A stretch of DNA of 64,000 nt from Chalara sp. BL73 (Eukaryota; Ascomycota; Leotiomycetes; Helotiales). The translations under genes were made by a program, and so were the position numbers. The stretch covers positions 1,178,001-1,242,000 of the forward strand of contig CAKJVC010000092.1 of the NCBI GenBank assembly GCA_918026815.1, written 5' to 3'. The notes below the pieces were generated by a model, which saw only the letters and a list, made by a program, of their open reading frames with translations, was not told where the DNA came from and ran no database searches. Shown here piece by piece: positions 35,109-48,065 of the stretch; within the stretch, counting starts at the first letter, position 1; each line of letters starts with the position of its first letter.

Positions 35109-36135
35109 AGGAATGGAATGGCAATTACAGGACCGCAAAAACATCATGAAAATGGGAATGGGAAAAGGAACCGGTTGACTGTATGAGTAGCGGATTGTGT
35201 GCCTGTTTGGTAGACAAGTAATGCATAGCGTAAATAGAAGCGAATACCAGAAATATTGTCTTGGTTCGGTTTGATTTCGATCTAAAGATATCTGAGGAGG
35301 CACGGCGGCTCTGAAGCTTTAATATAACGTGGCTAGACATGTCTACGTGGGAAAAGAAAACCAAAAGACTTATTCGAGTTAGGCCCTCCCTTGATCAAGT
35401 CTCGTGCCTGAAGGTCTATGGCCTCTTCTCACCACCCCCCATGCGCTGAACCTAACCATAACATCTTCCTCTTCATGGCGACATCTATATGTCACCACAA
35501 TGAGAAAGAGAGCGTTCGTGCTCATCAGCGCCAAAGCTTATAATATAAGAGGATTGGCATGTTGCTGAATCACAAAGTGCTCCAAGCTCAGACGTATGTG
35601 TTGATCTGATCCCAAAGGATAGAACTACCGAACGAGCAAGTAAGTGAGTGTTTCCTAAATCAGAAAGAGCGATCAGCAAACGACGCCATCCTGGCAGCTC
35701 GGCAACAATTGCCTTGAAACCATGCAATCACCAAACCTATCTATCTATCACCATCATTCAGATTTAGAAGGAAAGCACGCAGTGATCAATCGGCTCGGCT
35801 CGTCAAAACCTTTCGGCAGTACTGATAGTCGAAGTCGATCGATCACTGCAAATGAGGTCAGTCATGTTAAAATTCTCTTTCTATTCTGGGGGGGAAGCAA
35901 CGTCATTGCAAAGAAAATGCAAAGCTAAGCGGAATGTGTCATCGCCAGCGGCTATAATACAGGACAAGCAAATGGCTTTGTAAAAGAAACGCCATAGGGG
36001 TATCAATGTTGGGTCCGGTACGCCTAAAATCATCAGACCGCCACCCTATCGCATATGATACAGTTAGAACTTGCTCCAGGATCAGCGATTACCTATCGAA
36101 CCAATAAGAAATGTATGTCGTTGCGGGAAGACATT
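35109..36135. other. Intergenic between convergent genes
   Basis: About 1 kb holding two 3' UTR regions. No coding or RNA gene features seen. Confidence 0.55.
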
Positions 36136-38785
36136 CTACTCGTCGTCGACAGGACCGTACAGCCTCTCATGAACGTGACGAAGGTGCTTGCGTTGGAGCT
36201 CGAAAGATTTGTAGTTTCCCCCCAGCATGCACTTTAAAATACTTTCACCTGATCGATTTTCCGCCCTCTGTAAGTAAGCCATTTTCTGTTGCAAATCTCG
36301 GAATGCGTTAGAAAAGGCTTGTGCAATGGCTGGTGTGTTCGTAGAACCGCCTAACTATATTAGTAAAGTCCCTTGTTGACGTCTAGACATTCTATGTAAA
36401 ACGTACCGGAAATGTCGTTGTCGGGTCTATTAGGATCGATAATGCAAATTTTCGGGCCTAACTTTTGTTAGTTCAATGTATTATTGAATTCATGGGTGCC
36501 TATGGAGGATGTTACTTACGTCGTGGTCCATTCTTGTTATATGGTAGAGTGCCAAGCTCTACCTTGGAGCAATACCCGTGTGGATTGAGCTGAATAGCAG
36601 TCGTCAAGAAATTGAACTGGTTACCGTATAAATCTAGGAATTCCATGAGGATTTCACCGAGATGATGTTCTGGTACCATGAACTTGGTCTGGTCCCTACC
36701 AACCTGAGGCAACATGTTAAGTAGACTCTGAACAAGACAAATGACCGAGAAACCACCAATACCACCATTGACAGGTTCATTTAGGCCCCTCATTGCCAAG
36801 AAATGCTTGATCAGTGTGACAATGACAGGCATAGCAGGTTGCTGTTGCTTCCAGGTTTGGAAGGTCTTATTTGCGACTAATCCAGTGTCGTTTTCGAATG
36901 ATATATCAACTTTGAGACCTGTAAGTCTGTCGACATATTTAACTAGGGGCACTTTGGCTTTCAAAATGCATTCCATAGAGTTGGGAGCTACAAGATTCTC
37001 TCTTTCCAACCAGTTAGCAAACTTTCGAACGGCTGAGTTGGTCTGGCCCATGATCTTGCGACCACCTTGCATATATTCATTCGAGACACAAACAAGGTCC
37101 ATATCGGCCGTAGGCAAGCTGTAGATTTGGTTAGCAGGGTTCAATCTACAGATCGAGGGGAAGCAGTGAGAAGAGAGGGTATGTAGACTTACTAAAGCCC
37201 TGCTGGAAATGATCCGAAAGTGAGAATGTCGGCCCCTTCTCTTGGAAAGGCATATCGTACTCTATGTTGGAGGTCTTCGACTAACTTGGCACGGATGAAT
37301 TCCTCAAAGTTTCGTGGCTTGACATACAAATAGAAATCAACAATCTCCTTGTGAAGCCAAACGCCCATCTTGGCAGTGTCACAGTGATCAATATCAATCC
37401 ATGGAGTCTTTGACCCAACCCATTCACGCTGAACAGAGCCATTAGAGGGCGGCTTCTTGCCCTTTCCAAGGCTGTGAATATTTGGTGCTGACTCAAGAAG
37501 ACCTGAGTTAGCTGCAAGTGCTTGATGGAGAGTAGGAGTATCTTTGATCTCATCGCGAATCGTCCTCTTTCTGCTTCCTAATTCAGGGTTCGATGCGGTT
37601 TGCAAAGTTGATTGCTTAGTGGCGCCGTTTTGACTGAGCTTCCGATCATTGATTGCTTTACTATTTTGTGCTCGTGGTCCAGTTGGAGCGCCTTCAACTC
37701 CTGCCCCTTGTTTCGAGACTTCCTTGTCATCAGGTTCGTCTCCAAGGTTAAAAGCGATAAAATCGTCGGCAGCAGCAGCGGCTCCCGTCTTGTTAGCTGT
37801 CGTAGCTTCAACCCGTGCCTTTCTGATTAGCTTGACGACGTCCTTCTTCCTGCGCGATGTTTCGTCGATAGGTGGGAGTGCAAAGTACGGATCAGGATTG
37901 GACCACTTGGGAACGCTGTCTCCATCTGCGGAAGGCTTCGTAATCCGGGCTTGCTTCTTCTTTGGCTCGGTAGCCTCGTCATCGTCTTCTGACATGTCCA
38001 TCTCTGCTTCAGAGCTGTCCGAAACGTCTTGGATAGGAATGTATTTGACCTTACTTTCATCTTCAACCATACCGTTCATTAGTTCTGGAGTAGGCTCACG
38101 ATTTCCCTGCATATGAGGTTAGCGACGATCCATTCATGAAGTTGTAATATGGCACAGTACTCACCTTCAAAAAGGCTCGATCTGAGGCGATTCTTGGCCC
38201 ACCGCGACCTCGAAGTCCGCCGCGTTGAGGACCAATATGCTGACGCGCATTGACTCTGTTGTTATTGCTCCATTGAGAGGCATTATCTCGGCGTGGCACA
38301 TAACTATCAGCGATTGGTGGGTGGCTTGCAATAGAAGGCGGCGCATCATGACGGAAGGAGAAATCGTTGTTAACATTCTACAGATAAATTAGCGGGTGGT
38401 CCAATATTTGGGTGGGGGAAATTCGTACCTGCTGGCCGCGATAATCATCAGGGCCAGGCCGGTAATGATCACCTTGATCGTGGTTGCCGTGGCGGGGAGG
38501 TGTATTGGGACGAGAGTATGGAGGGGAATATCGTCGTGGAGGCGATCTTTGACGGTTGCCTCTAAATTGGTATGCAGGAGGTCCGCGATCGCGTGGTGGA
38601 GGGACGTAACTATCGAACTGATTGTTCTTTGGGTAATCGACTCCGTATGAGGCGCCATATACATTACCACTGCTAGATCGGTAGTTATTGTCGTAGGGTC
38701 TATCATTTCCAGGGCGGTAGTTATCGCGAAGAGGAGGAGGACCTCTTGGAGGTGGGCCACGAGGAAGAGGTGGTTGTCGCGACAT
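36136..38785 (-). CDS. TRF4: TRF4/Cid14-type non-canonical poly(A) polymerase
   Basis: Six exons, 38785-38429, 38377-38165, 38106-37193, 37118-36520, 36457-36407 and 36350-36136, give 782 residues. The first ~190 residues are Arg/Pro/Tyr/Gly-rich and disordered, then acidic. The nucleotidyltransferase core starts near WVGSKTPWIDIDHCDT. The catalytic signature GSFPAGLYLPTADMDLV spans an intron, and the third carboxylate is in LKVDISFEN. The PAP-associated domain includes GGIGGFSVICLVQSLL and HLGEILMEFLDLYGNQFNF. The family adds short A tails to aberrant nuclear RNAs for exosome decay (TRAMP complex). An in-frame ATG ten codons upstream is possible. A long T tract lies in the leader. Confidence 0.95.
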
Positions 38786-39538
38786 CTTGTTGTTGTTGGC
38801 AGGCAGGTGTGTCATGGGGAGAGAAGGGCAGGTTTTTTTTTTTTTTTTTGGTTTTTTTTTGGGTGATGATGGAAGGTTTAGTATTTGGAAGCCTCATCAT
38901 AGGTGGTGACGACTTGGCAAAATATTTCCTTGATCTATAACACGTGACTACACGCGAGGCTGCGGCTTTATGGGGATGATGAATGGCGCCCCTCTGGTTA
39001 TGTATTTTGGGTATGGTGCTGATGGTGAACTTGATCTTTGTATCTTCATAGATCAGAAAGACTGAGAGACTTTTACGGTTTTCCTTTCGGTGGCATGTCG
39101 TATGCACAAACCCGTCAACAGATACTTGTTATTAAGGGATTATGGGAGGACAAGGCTGAATCCTGGGGAAGCGCATGTGAATGGGACGAGCCGAGTCATT
39201 GATTGCGTGCCTCTTCCGGAATCCAGCACGCGCATGATTTTGCCTTAAGCGGATAATCACTGCTCAATAATATTGGTTGCTTTTGCGCGAAGAATATGTG
39301 ATTTCTACGCCTCCCGTTGCTGTCTCCATCTAGACTATTTCAGAGCGTATGCCACGCCGCATAGACCGGTAAGCGTGGGTACAGGTTCCTTTCGGTGGTA
39401 GAGCAAATGACTGCATCGTAAATGGCAGTTTTCGAGCCGTTTGTATGTCACAGCCTCTCCCACAGAGCACACCACCGCCACCACACGGTATTTTTATAAT
39501 CCTAATAATGCTCACAGGACACACCGTGGCTGGATTTA
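38786..39538. other. Divergent promoter region
   Basis: Begins with T-rich tracts (17 T at 38833-38849, 9 T at 38852-38860 on the plus strand, so A-rich in the TRF4 leader) and contains a CACGTG at 38941-38946. No gene seen. Confidence 0.55.
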
Positions 39539-41250
39539 ATGTCGAATTCTACTTCGGGCTCAGCAAGAGATGTCGACGATCCGTCACTGTTAAACAGTGA
39601 TCCGAAGCCTCCGACCTATGCCTCCTTCTCTCCCGTGACGCTATCGCATTCGACCGCGACGAGCAAGCAGCGTTCTACGATACTTGTACATCAAAAGTCG
39701 CCATTGCTGATACAAACTCCGCCGCAGATTACGAGGGCTTTGGCATATTCGCATCCATTCCTGTTACCCCTCAATAAACTTGCGGGGCTGTTGACATGGA
39801 CAAGTGGTGATCCCTGGGAAAGTTTCTTGCTCGTGGCTAGCTTTTGGGGCATAGCTCTTTATGGCGATGTGGTCATGAGATATACTGGGCCGGTGGTAAT
39901 AGTGATGGCATTGATCTTGGGGATGTACTCCAGGAGATACTCGCCGCTCTCATCAACAGGCTGGACTGGGGAGAAGCAGAAGAAGGGGCACAAAAAACAA
40001 GACTCGGAAGTCATAAATACGAAACATCAGAAAACTCTGGACGAGATTGTGGAAACACTGAAAGTCTTCACTTCAAGATGTAACGTGCTTTTGGATCCTC
40101 TGTTGGAGCTCACAGATTTCCTCTCTACTCAACGAACAGCGACCTCCGCGACTACCAGGCCTGCGCTAACTACCTTGTTAATTCGGATTTTACTTGTGAC
40201 GCCTCTTTGGATCGTGCTTACATTGCGTCCTTTTCAGATCATCACCACAAAAAGATTAGTGTTGGTTGGCGGAACGCTGTTCCTAACATGGCACTCCCGG
40301 CCGAATCGAGTAGCAAGAACTATCTTGTGGAGGTCAGCTCTTGTTCGCCGGATATGCGCTGTAGTGACTGGTCTACATTTCACGGATGTCATGACACCTC
40401 CTGGAAACCAGGATCCCGAAGGACCACCCTTACCGGCACGCAAGAAGTCGACATTACAAGAAGAGGCAACTCTAGCTGCAACAGCAGCAGCGAAGAGACG
40501 GCCGGATGCACCTGGTGTTCGGTTTACTTTCATCATATATGAGAATCAACGGAGATGGGTAGGGCTAGGTTGGACTACTTCTTTATTTGCGTATGAACGA
40601 GATGCATGGACGGATGAACATCTGAATCCGGCTCCAGCAAAAGACGATTTTGAGTTGCCAGATGTAGAGGGTGGTGGCGCAAGGTGGCGGTGGGCCGAGG
40701 GGAGTCAGTGGCTAGTTGAAGGTGCAAAGCCGTTCGAAGAGGGCGGGAAAGATGCAAAGGAAGGTGTATCTAGTGGAGGCATGGGATGGATATATTATGA
40801 TAACAAGGTTTGTTCAAAGCCGACAAAATTATCAGACAGTCTACTGATGCCTCGCTATAGTGGAAAGATGGTCGTAGAGGCATAGATGGATGGGGCCGCT
40901 ATACCCGTCGACGCAAATGGTACCGCGACGCCGAACTTGTAGAAGTGTCCCCCAGTACCGAAATCACACCCTCCCCAACCCCAACCCGCAGTAGTAGTGC
41001 CAATGACTCCCATAGCTTTGCATCTCCCTCTCAGACAGAAACTCCTATAGCGAAGAAAGACTACGCTGAAAGTATCAAGAGTTTCGAGAGCAAGAGCTCG
41101 AGTTTCAAAGCAGGAAGCCTGAGGAGGCGGAGATCAAGAAGTAGAACGAGTAGTTTTAGCATAAAGAGTAATGATGATGATGATAGGCCGCATACGGCTA
41201 GGGAAGCGGATTGGGGAATTGGTGATGATGCGAGGATGGCTTTGGAGTAA
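39539..41250 (+). CDS. Peroxisomal peroxin with Pex24/DysF domains (Pex30/31-like)
   Basis: Exons 39539-40807 and 40861-41250 give 552 residues; the intron uses GTTTGT and CTATAG with a CTGAT branch. Membrane segments lie at about residues 85-130 (ESFLLVASFWGIALYGDVVM, GPVVIVMALILGMYS) and 205-250 (LLIRILLVTPLWIVLTL, LVLVGGTLFLTW), typical of a reticulon-like Pex24p domain. The DysF halves follow: VRFTFIIYENQRRWVGLGW and FAYERDAWTDE, then GMGWIYYDNKWKDG and GWGRYTRRRKWYRDAEL. The tail is Ser/Arg-rich. Family members act at ER-peroxisome contacts and control peroxisome number and size. Confidence 0.92.
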
Positions 41251-42243
41251 CATACCCAGGAATATTATGTATACCACTTGTACAAACTACCACCTACGAA
41301 GCCAGATGAATACGTTATGTTTAAGATTGTAATAAAACATGAGCCGGTGAAAAATGGTCGGAGGGGGGCAAAATCGCCAATTTGTGGCTACCCCCTATTT
41401 TGGCGAGCGGATGGGATTGGGGTAGCACGAAACAAGGACCTTGAACTGCCCAAAAACAGTCCCTTCTCGTATTGTAAGATGGGCCCGATATACCGCGGCG
41501 CCTCACTTGACCAGATTCAGCACCATACTTTGTGCCAAAAGCATAGCTGCCATGCTGTAAAAAGAAGGCGGCCATTTGCTGATCTTCCCGGCGCTTTGAG
41601 CCGTTCCAGTCGTGTCTTGCCTTCACTCTGCGCCGGAACTCCCACGGCTAGATCGGTCAGGAACCGGGCACTTTTTGCCAGCTGTCTTGGTTTCTCCTCC
41701 GTGCAGGGTCTTCATATTTGGGTTCACATCCGTGCCTGCCGCAATGTCGAACGGCTTGCAGAGCCATTACCTCAAGGGCATCTCGGTTAGTGCGCTTCCA
41801 TGACGGGGTTCTTGTGGCATTTTTCACATCTCAGGGGTTGGCGTTCGGGAAGTGCACGCTTCAGAGTCGGTCAAAAGTGTCTTCGGATGAGCTCCCCGGT
41901 TGCTAGGGGTACATTGTTCAACCGACGTATATAGACGTCACTAGTATTTGCATGAGTTCGCCGATATGTGCGGAAAAGATGTTGGGTAATAATATTGCTG
42001 AAGCAGAATACTGACGTGCGGTTGTTCTGCGATTCCCCGTAGCAATGAAGGACCTAGCAGATTAGAGGAGCAATTTATTGGGGTACTAAGTATTATTCTA
42101 TTATAATTATGTTTTGTATTACATTCGTTCTATCAAATCCCTCTATCTTATTATATATTTAGCATCACGCCTCCTTCTCGTTAGCTACGAGAGGAAGGGA
42201 CATCATATTTGACCCACCGCATCGCACCAGATACATCACGGCT
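41251..42243. other. Intergenic, no gene supported
   Basis: About 1 kb between convergent genes. An open frame at 41278-41790 on the plus strand has no recognisable domain. GC-richer at 41500-41900, then AT-rich. Confidence 0.5.
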
Positions 42244-43975
42244 CTAGGAATCATTTTTACCATCTTCCAACTTGCTCGCCTTAGTCTTTGGAGAAGCTTC
42301 AGCGGCACCTTTCCCCTTGATGCTCTTCCACTCCACCGCAATTGCACCGAGAATCATACAGCCGCTCAGGCCAGCAGCCATCATGAGAACTCGAGTCAGT
42401 GAGTAGTTGTATGCGTCCACAACGGTGCCGAGCTCGCTGATGGGCACAATTTTGCGCAAATCGGTGGCACCAGTGTTGACAATAGCCTCGGCATCAAGGC
42501 CTACAAGCCCCGAGAGACGATCCACGAGCTTGCTCGAAAGGATGTTTTGACCAACAGATAAGAAGATGGAGCCACCAAGTTGCTGCATAAAGAAGACCAT
42601 GGCCATACCAAGAGGGACATCGGGGCGAGGCAAAACGGTCTGTGGGGCTAGGCTAGCAGTTTGGAAACCACAACCGAGGCCGAATCCAAACAGAACCTGG
42701 TAGCCAATCCATTTGCTGTGGTCCGAACTTGGCGTGAGGGTTGAAAGGAGGCCGGCGCCAGTCGCGCAGAGGATCGGAGAAAGCAGCAGGGCCGGGACAT
42801 AGTACCCAACTTTCTGGGTGAAGATAGCAGTCGGAATGCTCAACGCTACCATGGATAAGAGCAAAGGAATCGTGCTGATGCCAGAGTGTATGGCTGAGTC
42901 TCCCTTGACGGCTTGAAACCAAATCGTGAGATAGTAGATAATGCACATCATACTCCCGGAAATTAAGAACATAAAGAGCATGCTCCCAGCAACAGAGCGG
43001 TTCAGAACGACTCGAGTTGGAGCCATCGCATTCTCCGGTAGCAGAACCTCGGTGACGACGAAAATGATGAACAAGAGGGCAAAGGTTATCAAGAGGCCGA
43101 TGATTTTTGGTGCTGACCAGGAGTATGTGGTCCCTCCCCACTGAAGAGCGAGAATAAGGCATACCATGGATGGAACGAAGAATAGAATGCCGATGGGGTC
43201 AAGTTTATTGATTTGAGCGACAAAAGTGAGCTTCTCGCGTTTGGGTGATGGAATGCGGAGGAAGAAAAATATCGCAAAGATCGTGAAGGCACCGATTGGT
43301 AAATTGATATAGAAACACCACCTCCATGTTCTAAAAGGAGTAAGTAAAAGTGCTTGTTGTCACTGTACAAACATACGGGTCGACTTACACTTTATCAGTA
43401 AAGGCGCCGCCTACGATAGGGCCAAGAATAGATACAACGCCAGCAATCAAGCCGAATAATGAGGTGTAAACAGGCCGCTTGCGAAGAGGAACGAGTGGAA
43501 GTATAATCATCATACCGCCAGTGAAGACACCGGCCGATCCCAGACCAGCAATGGCACGTCCGATGATGAAACAGACAGAGCTAGGGGCAGCGCCGCAAAT
43601 GGCTGACCCAGCCTCGAAGATGATGAGGAAAGTAAGGAAGGTCCATTTTGTTGAGTAGAGTTGGTAGATCCGGCCGGTGATAGGAAATAGACAAGCGGCA
43701 GCGAGCATGTACGCACTGCCATACCAGCCGATATCTTTAATGGAATCAAAATCATCTGTGATTTTTGGAATGGCGGTTGCAATAATTGTTCGATCTAATA
43801 GGATAAGAAAGATTGACAAGTACATGCCAACCATGATTGCCCAGAATTTCAACGACTTTGGCTGGTAGTTCTTTTCAGCATCATCATACTGGCCATTATC
43901 TGGCTGCGCTGGAGGCACCGCTGCGGGTGTATGGTCTGTGGACGGTCGCCCAGAAGAAACTGAGGAAGAACCCAT
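42244..43975 (-). CDS. MFS multidrug/toxin-type efflux transporter (DHA2, 14 helices)
   Basis: Exons 43975-43389 and 43330-42244 give 557 residues. The intron has GTAAGT and TTTTAG and splits the codon for V in FTDKVTWRWCFYINLP. MFS signatures are clear: LDRTIIATAIPKITDDF, the GSAYMLAAACLFPITGRIY loop, GRAIAGLGSAGVFTGG, GPIVGGAFTDKV (motif C) and WRWCFYINLP. About 14 helices follow, ending near ILGAIAVEW. DHA2 members export drugs or metabolites by proton antiport at the plasma membrane. It is divergent from a Zn2Cys6 regulator 378 bases away, so co-regulation is likely. The start MGSSS is preferred to an ATG 18 codons upstream. Confidence 0.92.
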
Positions 43976-44353
43976 GGAGCTTTGAGAGATGAATACAAGA
44001 AGCAGAAGTAAGCACCAAAGAAATCTCAATGTAAGTTATTGGTATTAATTGTCTGGGTAAATCCGTGATGCCACTACCGTGTTGAAGCAGCAATGGACTT
44101 TTATATACCATTTTCTGATATTGCGTCATAATTAAGGCTTGAATTTGGAGCCCGCCAATCGGGACTATGAAGCTGATGATGGAGAAGATCTAAGAACCCG
44201 TCTTGTTGAGAAGTGAAGGAACGGAGGCTTGAAACTAAGTCACGGACTTTTAGAAAAAGTCCGTAATCATGTGTCATTCCAAATCGACCCACGTGACTAG
44301 GGATGAGTTTCCGCAATGCCCATGAGTAAGACAACCATTTAATTCATTCCCAT
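43976..44353. promoter_or_regulatory. Bidirectional promoter of the MFS and Zn2Cys6 genes
   Basis: 378 bases between the two start codons. Contains the inverted repeat at 44243-44263 and a CACGTG at 44291-44296. No reading frame of interest. Confidence 0.7.
44243..44263. promoter_or_regulatory. CGG-N15-CCG inverted repeat, candidate Zn2Cys6 operator
   Basis: Perfect inverted repeat with 9-base arms CGGACTTTT and AAAAGTCCG around a 3-base centre (AGA). Terminal CGG and CCG half-sites in this orientation are the usual target form of fungal binuclear zinc-cluster dimers. It sits about 90 bases from the regulator start and about 270 from the transporter start. Binding by this regulator is inferred. 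Confidence 0.6.
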
Positions 44354-46620
44354 ATGTCTTCGGCGGCACCAATTCCATTATCTCGATCTTCCAAAACACA
44401 GCGGGTGCTGGCTTGTGTACGCTGCCAGCAGCGTAAGATCAAGTGCGATAAGAAGGTGCCATGTGCAAATTGCAACTCGTGCCGTACACAATGTATGCCA
44501 GCGACGCTGACTCCGCGTGGCCCGCGAAAGCGCAGGTTTCCAGAGCGTGAGTTGCTTGAACGCCTCCGCAAGTATGAGGACCTGCTCCATCAGAACAATA
44601 TCAAATTCGAACCGCTCCACAAGGATCCAGCTAGAGCAGAGCAACACCCCGCTGCTCGAGGCGGTGATGAAGGCGAAGACGAACAGCCAGAAGCTGCGGT
44701 GCCGGATTGGTCGTCTCCTGCATCAACTGTCAAGTTTGAAAAAGAATATAAGGCAAAGTATGTCTCTTCAAGAAGCTACCTGAAAATCACTAATTCTCTC
44801 AGAAACTATTGGAATGCTTTGAACTCAAAAGTACGTCAGCTGCGCGCCAAATCAACTTCACTAAACAAATGATATAGTTTCGAGACAGCGATGATGAAAG
44901 TGATTCTTCACAAGATGCCTTGCGTAATGCTATAGCCAAGCAGGAGTTAACCCAATTCTATGGAGATAATGACCATTTTCTATTTGGCTCTCACAAGATG
45001 AATGTCGATCTCTCTATTTTACACCCCGGACCGGTTCCGATATTCAAGCTCTGGCAGACTTATGTAGACAATGTAAACCCACTGCTCAAAGTGATACATG
45101 CTACAAGTCTGCAAGGACGTATTATAGAAGCTGCAGCTGACCCAACAAATATTAGTCCAACGTTAGAGGCACTTATGTTTAGCATCTATTGTATGGCGAT
45201 CTATAGTCTCGATCCGGAAGTCTGCCAAGCCAATTTTGGTTCGTTAAAGGAAGACCTTTTGTCAAGGTATCACTTTGGCTGTCAGCAAGCTCTGCTGAAT
45301 TGTGGGTTTCTACGGTCCGGTGATCGCGATTGTTTGACCGCATTATACCTCTACCTAGTAAGCGTACCAATGGTCTATGCTCACACATGCTAATAGTTCC
45401 AGGTCTCACTCAGATCTAGTATAGCTCCTCGATCTCTGTCCGCCATGCTCGGTCTTGCGATACGCATAGCGCAACGTATAGGCATCCATAGCGAGTCAAC
45501 CCTAGCTAAATACACCCCTCTTGAAGCGGAACTAAGCCGAAGGCTCTGGTGGTCGCTTGTTCTCTTCGATTCTCGCATTAGCGAAATGGCAGACCTCAAA
45601 TCCGTGACATTAGATCCGACGTGGGACTGCAGGATTCCACTAAACATAGATGATTCTGATCTACGATCAGAGATGAAAGAGTCACCAGCCGCCCAGACAA
45701 AACCAACCGATGCCCTCTTTGTTATTGTGAGAAGTGAGATTGGGGATTTCCTACGCCACTCAACGTTCCATCTCGACTTCACCAATCCCATGTTGAAGCC
45801 TCTTGCCAAGGATGATGAACTTGTCGACCTAGAGAAATTGATTGAGAACAAATATCTCAAGTCCTGTGACCTGGAAAATCCACTTCAATTCATGAGCACC
45901 TGGATGGCGCGAGTCTTTCTTGCTAGGTGCTACCTGGTGAGACACCACTCCAAGTTCTTTAGCTCTTCCGCAAATCAAACCGATACGCAGCGCGATACTG
46001 CCATATCATATGCAATTAAAATGCTCGAATGTGATACAAAGCTTGCATCCTCACCCCTCACCAAAAGGTTTCTCTGGCAACTTCACTTGTACTTCCCGTT
46101 TCCAGCTTACATTCAGATTGTTCAAGACCTCAGAGGACGTCCTATGAGCAACCAAGCTGAAAAGGCCTGGGCAGCTATGAGCGATAATTATGAAGCACAC
46201 TTCGGCACGGCCAATAATCCGTTCCTCGGACTCTTCGCCAAAATTGTCCTCGTAGCTTGGGAGGCTCGCGAGCTAGCGTGTGGGCAGTTGAAAGGATCGT
46301 TTATGCCACCGAAATTTGTTTCAACTATCAGAAACAAACTGACTCAAATAGATTGTACTGTTCAAGTGGCTGAGGTAGACAAACCCAGCAAGATTATTGG
46401 TGATGACGACCTTCCAATAAGAGTGGCGCTAGGTGCTGATAGTAATGGATGGCTGTATGGTATAGGAGGACAAGCAGGGTACGAGGCCACAGGGTTAGGA
46501 ATATACCCTGAAGTGTCCGGACAAGCCCCTCCCAATATTGACATGAATCAGCTCGGTTGGCCTATGATGGGTTGGGATTCTGCAGACTTAGGTTCGGGTC
46601 CATGGAATACCAGGCTTTAA
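44354..46620 (+). CDS. Zn2Cys6 fungal transcription factor
   Basis: Exons 44354-44757, 44803-44830, 44878-45357 and 45403-46620 give 709 residues. Exon 2 is only 28 bases. The zinc cluster is at residues about 19-48: LACVRCQQRKIKCDKKVPC, then NCNSCRTQCMP, six metal-binding Cys with a seventh nearby. A basic linker (PRGPRKRRFPERELLERLRKYEDLL) forms the dimerisation coiled coil. The fungal_trans middle homology region is visible: LEALMFSIYCMAIYSL, SAMLGLAIRIAQRIGIH and RRLWWSLVLFDSRISEM. It likely controls the divergent transporter. The effector is unknown. Confidence 0.93.
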
Positions 46621-48065
46621 ATATAAGATGCGAAAGAACAAATTGTATGCATTTCGTTTTCGATGGCATACTCTAATCGTTCTACTACCTTTCAACTGTT
46701 GGATAGTATCTCAATAGTCTAATATTATTCTCCACAAGAGTGTCTTTATTATGCACAGCAAGAATATTGACTTTTTACCAGCTTTCTGAAATAGGTGGTA
46801 TGCCTACATGTGAGACAGCTGAGCTGTTTGATTCAAACGGAAAGTACAAGTTTGTAACTCAATATCTGACTTTTCCATCCCAAGTATTTCCATAAAATCC
46901 CCCAATCCAGGGGTGGAGATGATCATCTGAATCGATTGCTAAACAAACTGCTGCGATGTAGAATGTGAGGGTGCTCACGTAGAGCGAGCATGATCTTGCG
47001 TGCAGTAGAATTTTCTAGACAATAAGCAAATTTATGCGGAAATTTTCTGTAGAGTACTATAATAAAGCAGATATAGGGTATTCATAAGAGCTTGATCCCG
47101 TTTGATTTATAGCGATATCGAATCTAAGAAAACTCACCTTCGACGGCTCGGATCCGTGCAAGTCAAGTTTCTCACCCTCTTTATAGGGGATCCCCGCAAT
47201 CATCTTTATCAAACAAATGACGTCCCAAGTTTCTAGATCAGCTTCCAGCTAATTCTATGTACCCGAATTGAATGTGCAATGCTCAAGTTTCTTGTAGTTA
47301 TCCGCACAGTCTGAATATATATTGTGAGCACCTATCCAAAATTCGATCCACCGCTCTTACTTCTCACGTATTTATAGCACTAGCCTATTGCAAATTGAAT
47401 ACACACACAGTATGGCTTATACCTGTGTCCGCAGTTCTGATGTGGCAATAATATGGCCTGCTCTGCGACTTGAAGATCATCGTATGCTAAGAAAAGAAGG
47501 CTTCAGTATCATAATATTTATCAAACTAATATAGCGATTTATAACTCATAGTCCACCCAAGAAGGTTATGACTTGATGCTTGGTCGCTTCAACGTGGTAC
47601 GCTCTATAATACCCCAATCAAGCTATCATACTCCTGCTCCTCTCCTTGTCCTTGTGCATACTTCTTAGTATTCTCGGCAGCGTCACGAAAATCTTGTGTT
47701 TTCGTTTCCATTTTCTGCCGCTCCATTACTCTGGATATACGCCACTTCACTCTTGTCGAGTCCACCTGTGTGCATACGTTTCCCTGCCTCATCCATTGCC
47801 AATATTGGGCCTATTGACTCCAACTAACCATAACGTTATAGCATAGGTGCTAGATCGTTTAACCCAAATGGCAGATCTTAACTAAGTTAAATGGATTTGT
47901 CGCTTGTTTTAAAGTAAACAGGCAAAATTTTACTAGTATTGCAAACTAAAAAGTGCATTGTTTTTTTTCTAAGATGGCTGGATCTCAGTCAATCAAATTT
48001 ATGCTCTTTCAAACATAACTTGCGAACTATGACTGCATTTCCCCTACTAACAGCAATGCGAAGCA
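46621..48065. other. Intergenic between convergent genes, no gene supported
   Basis: 1.4 kb of AT-rich sequence. A minus-strand open frame at 47604-47792 is polar without features. Nothing recognised. Confidence 0.5.

Noticed and set aside
41278..41790. 170-codon plus-strand frame after the peroxin gene
   Set aside because: No recognisable motif, no convincing start context and mixed composition; likely chance.
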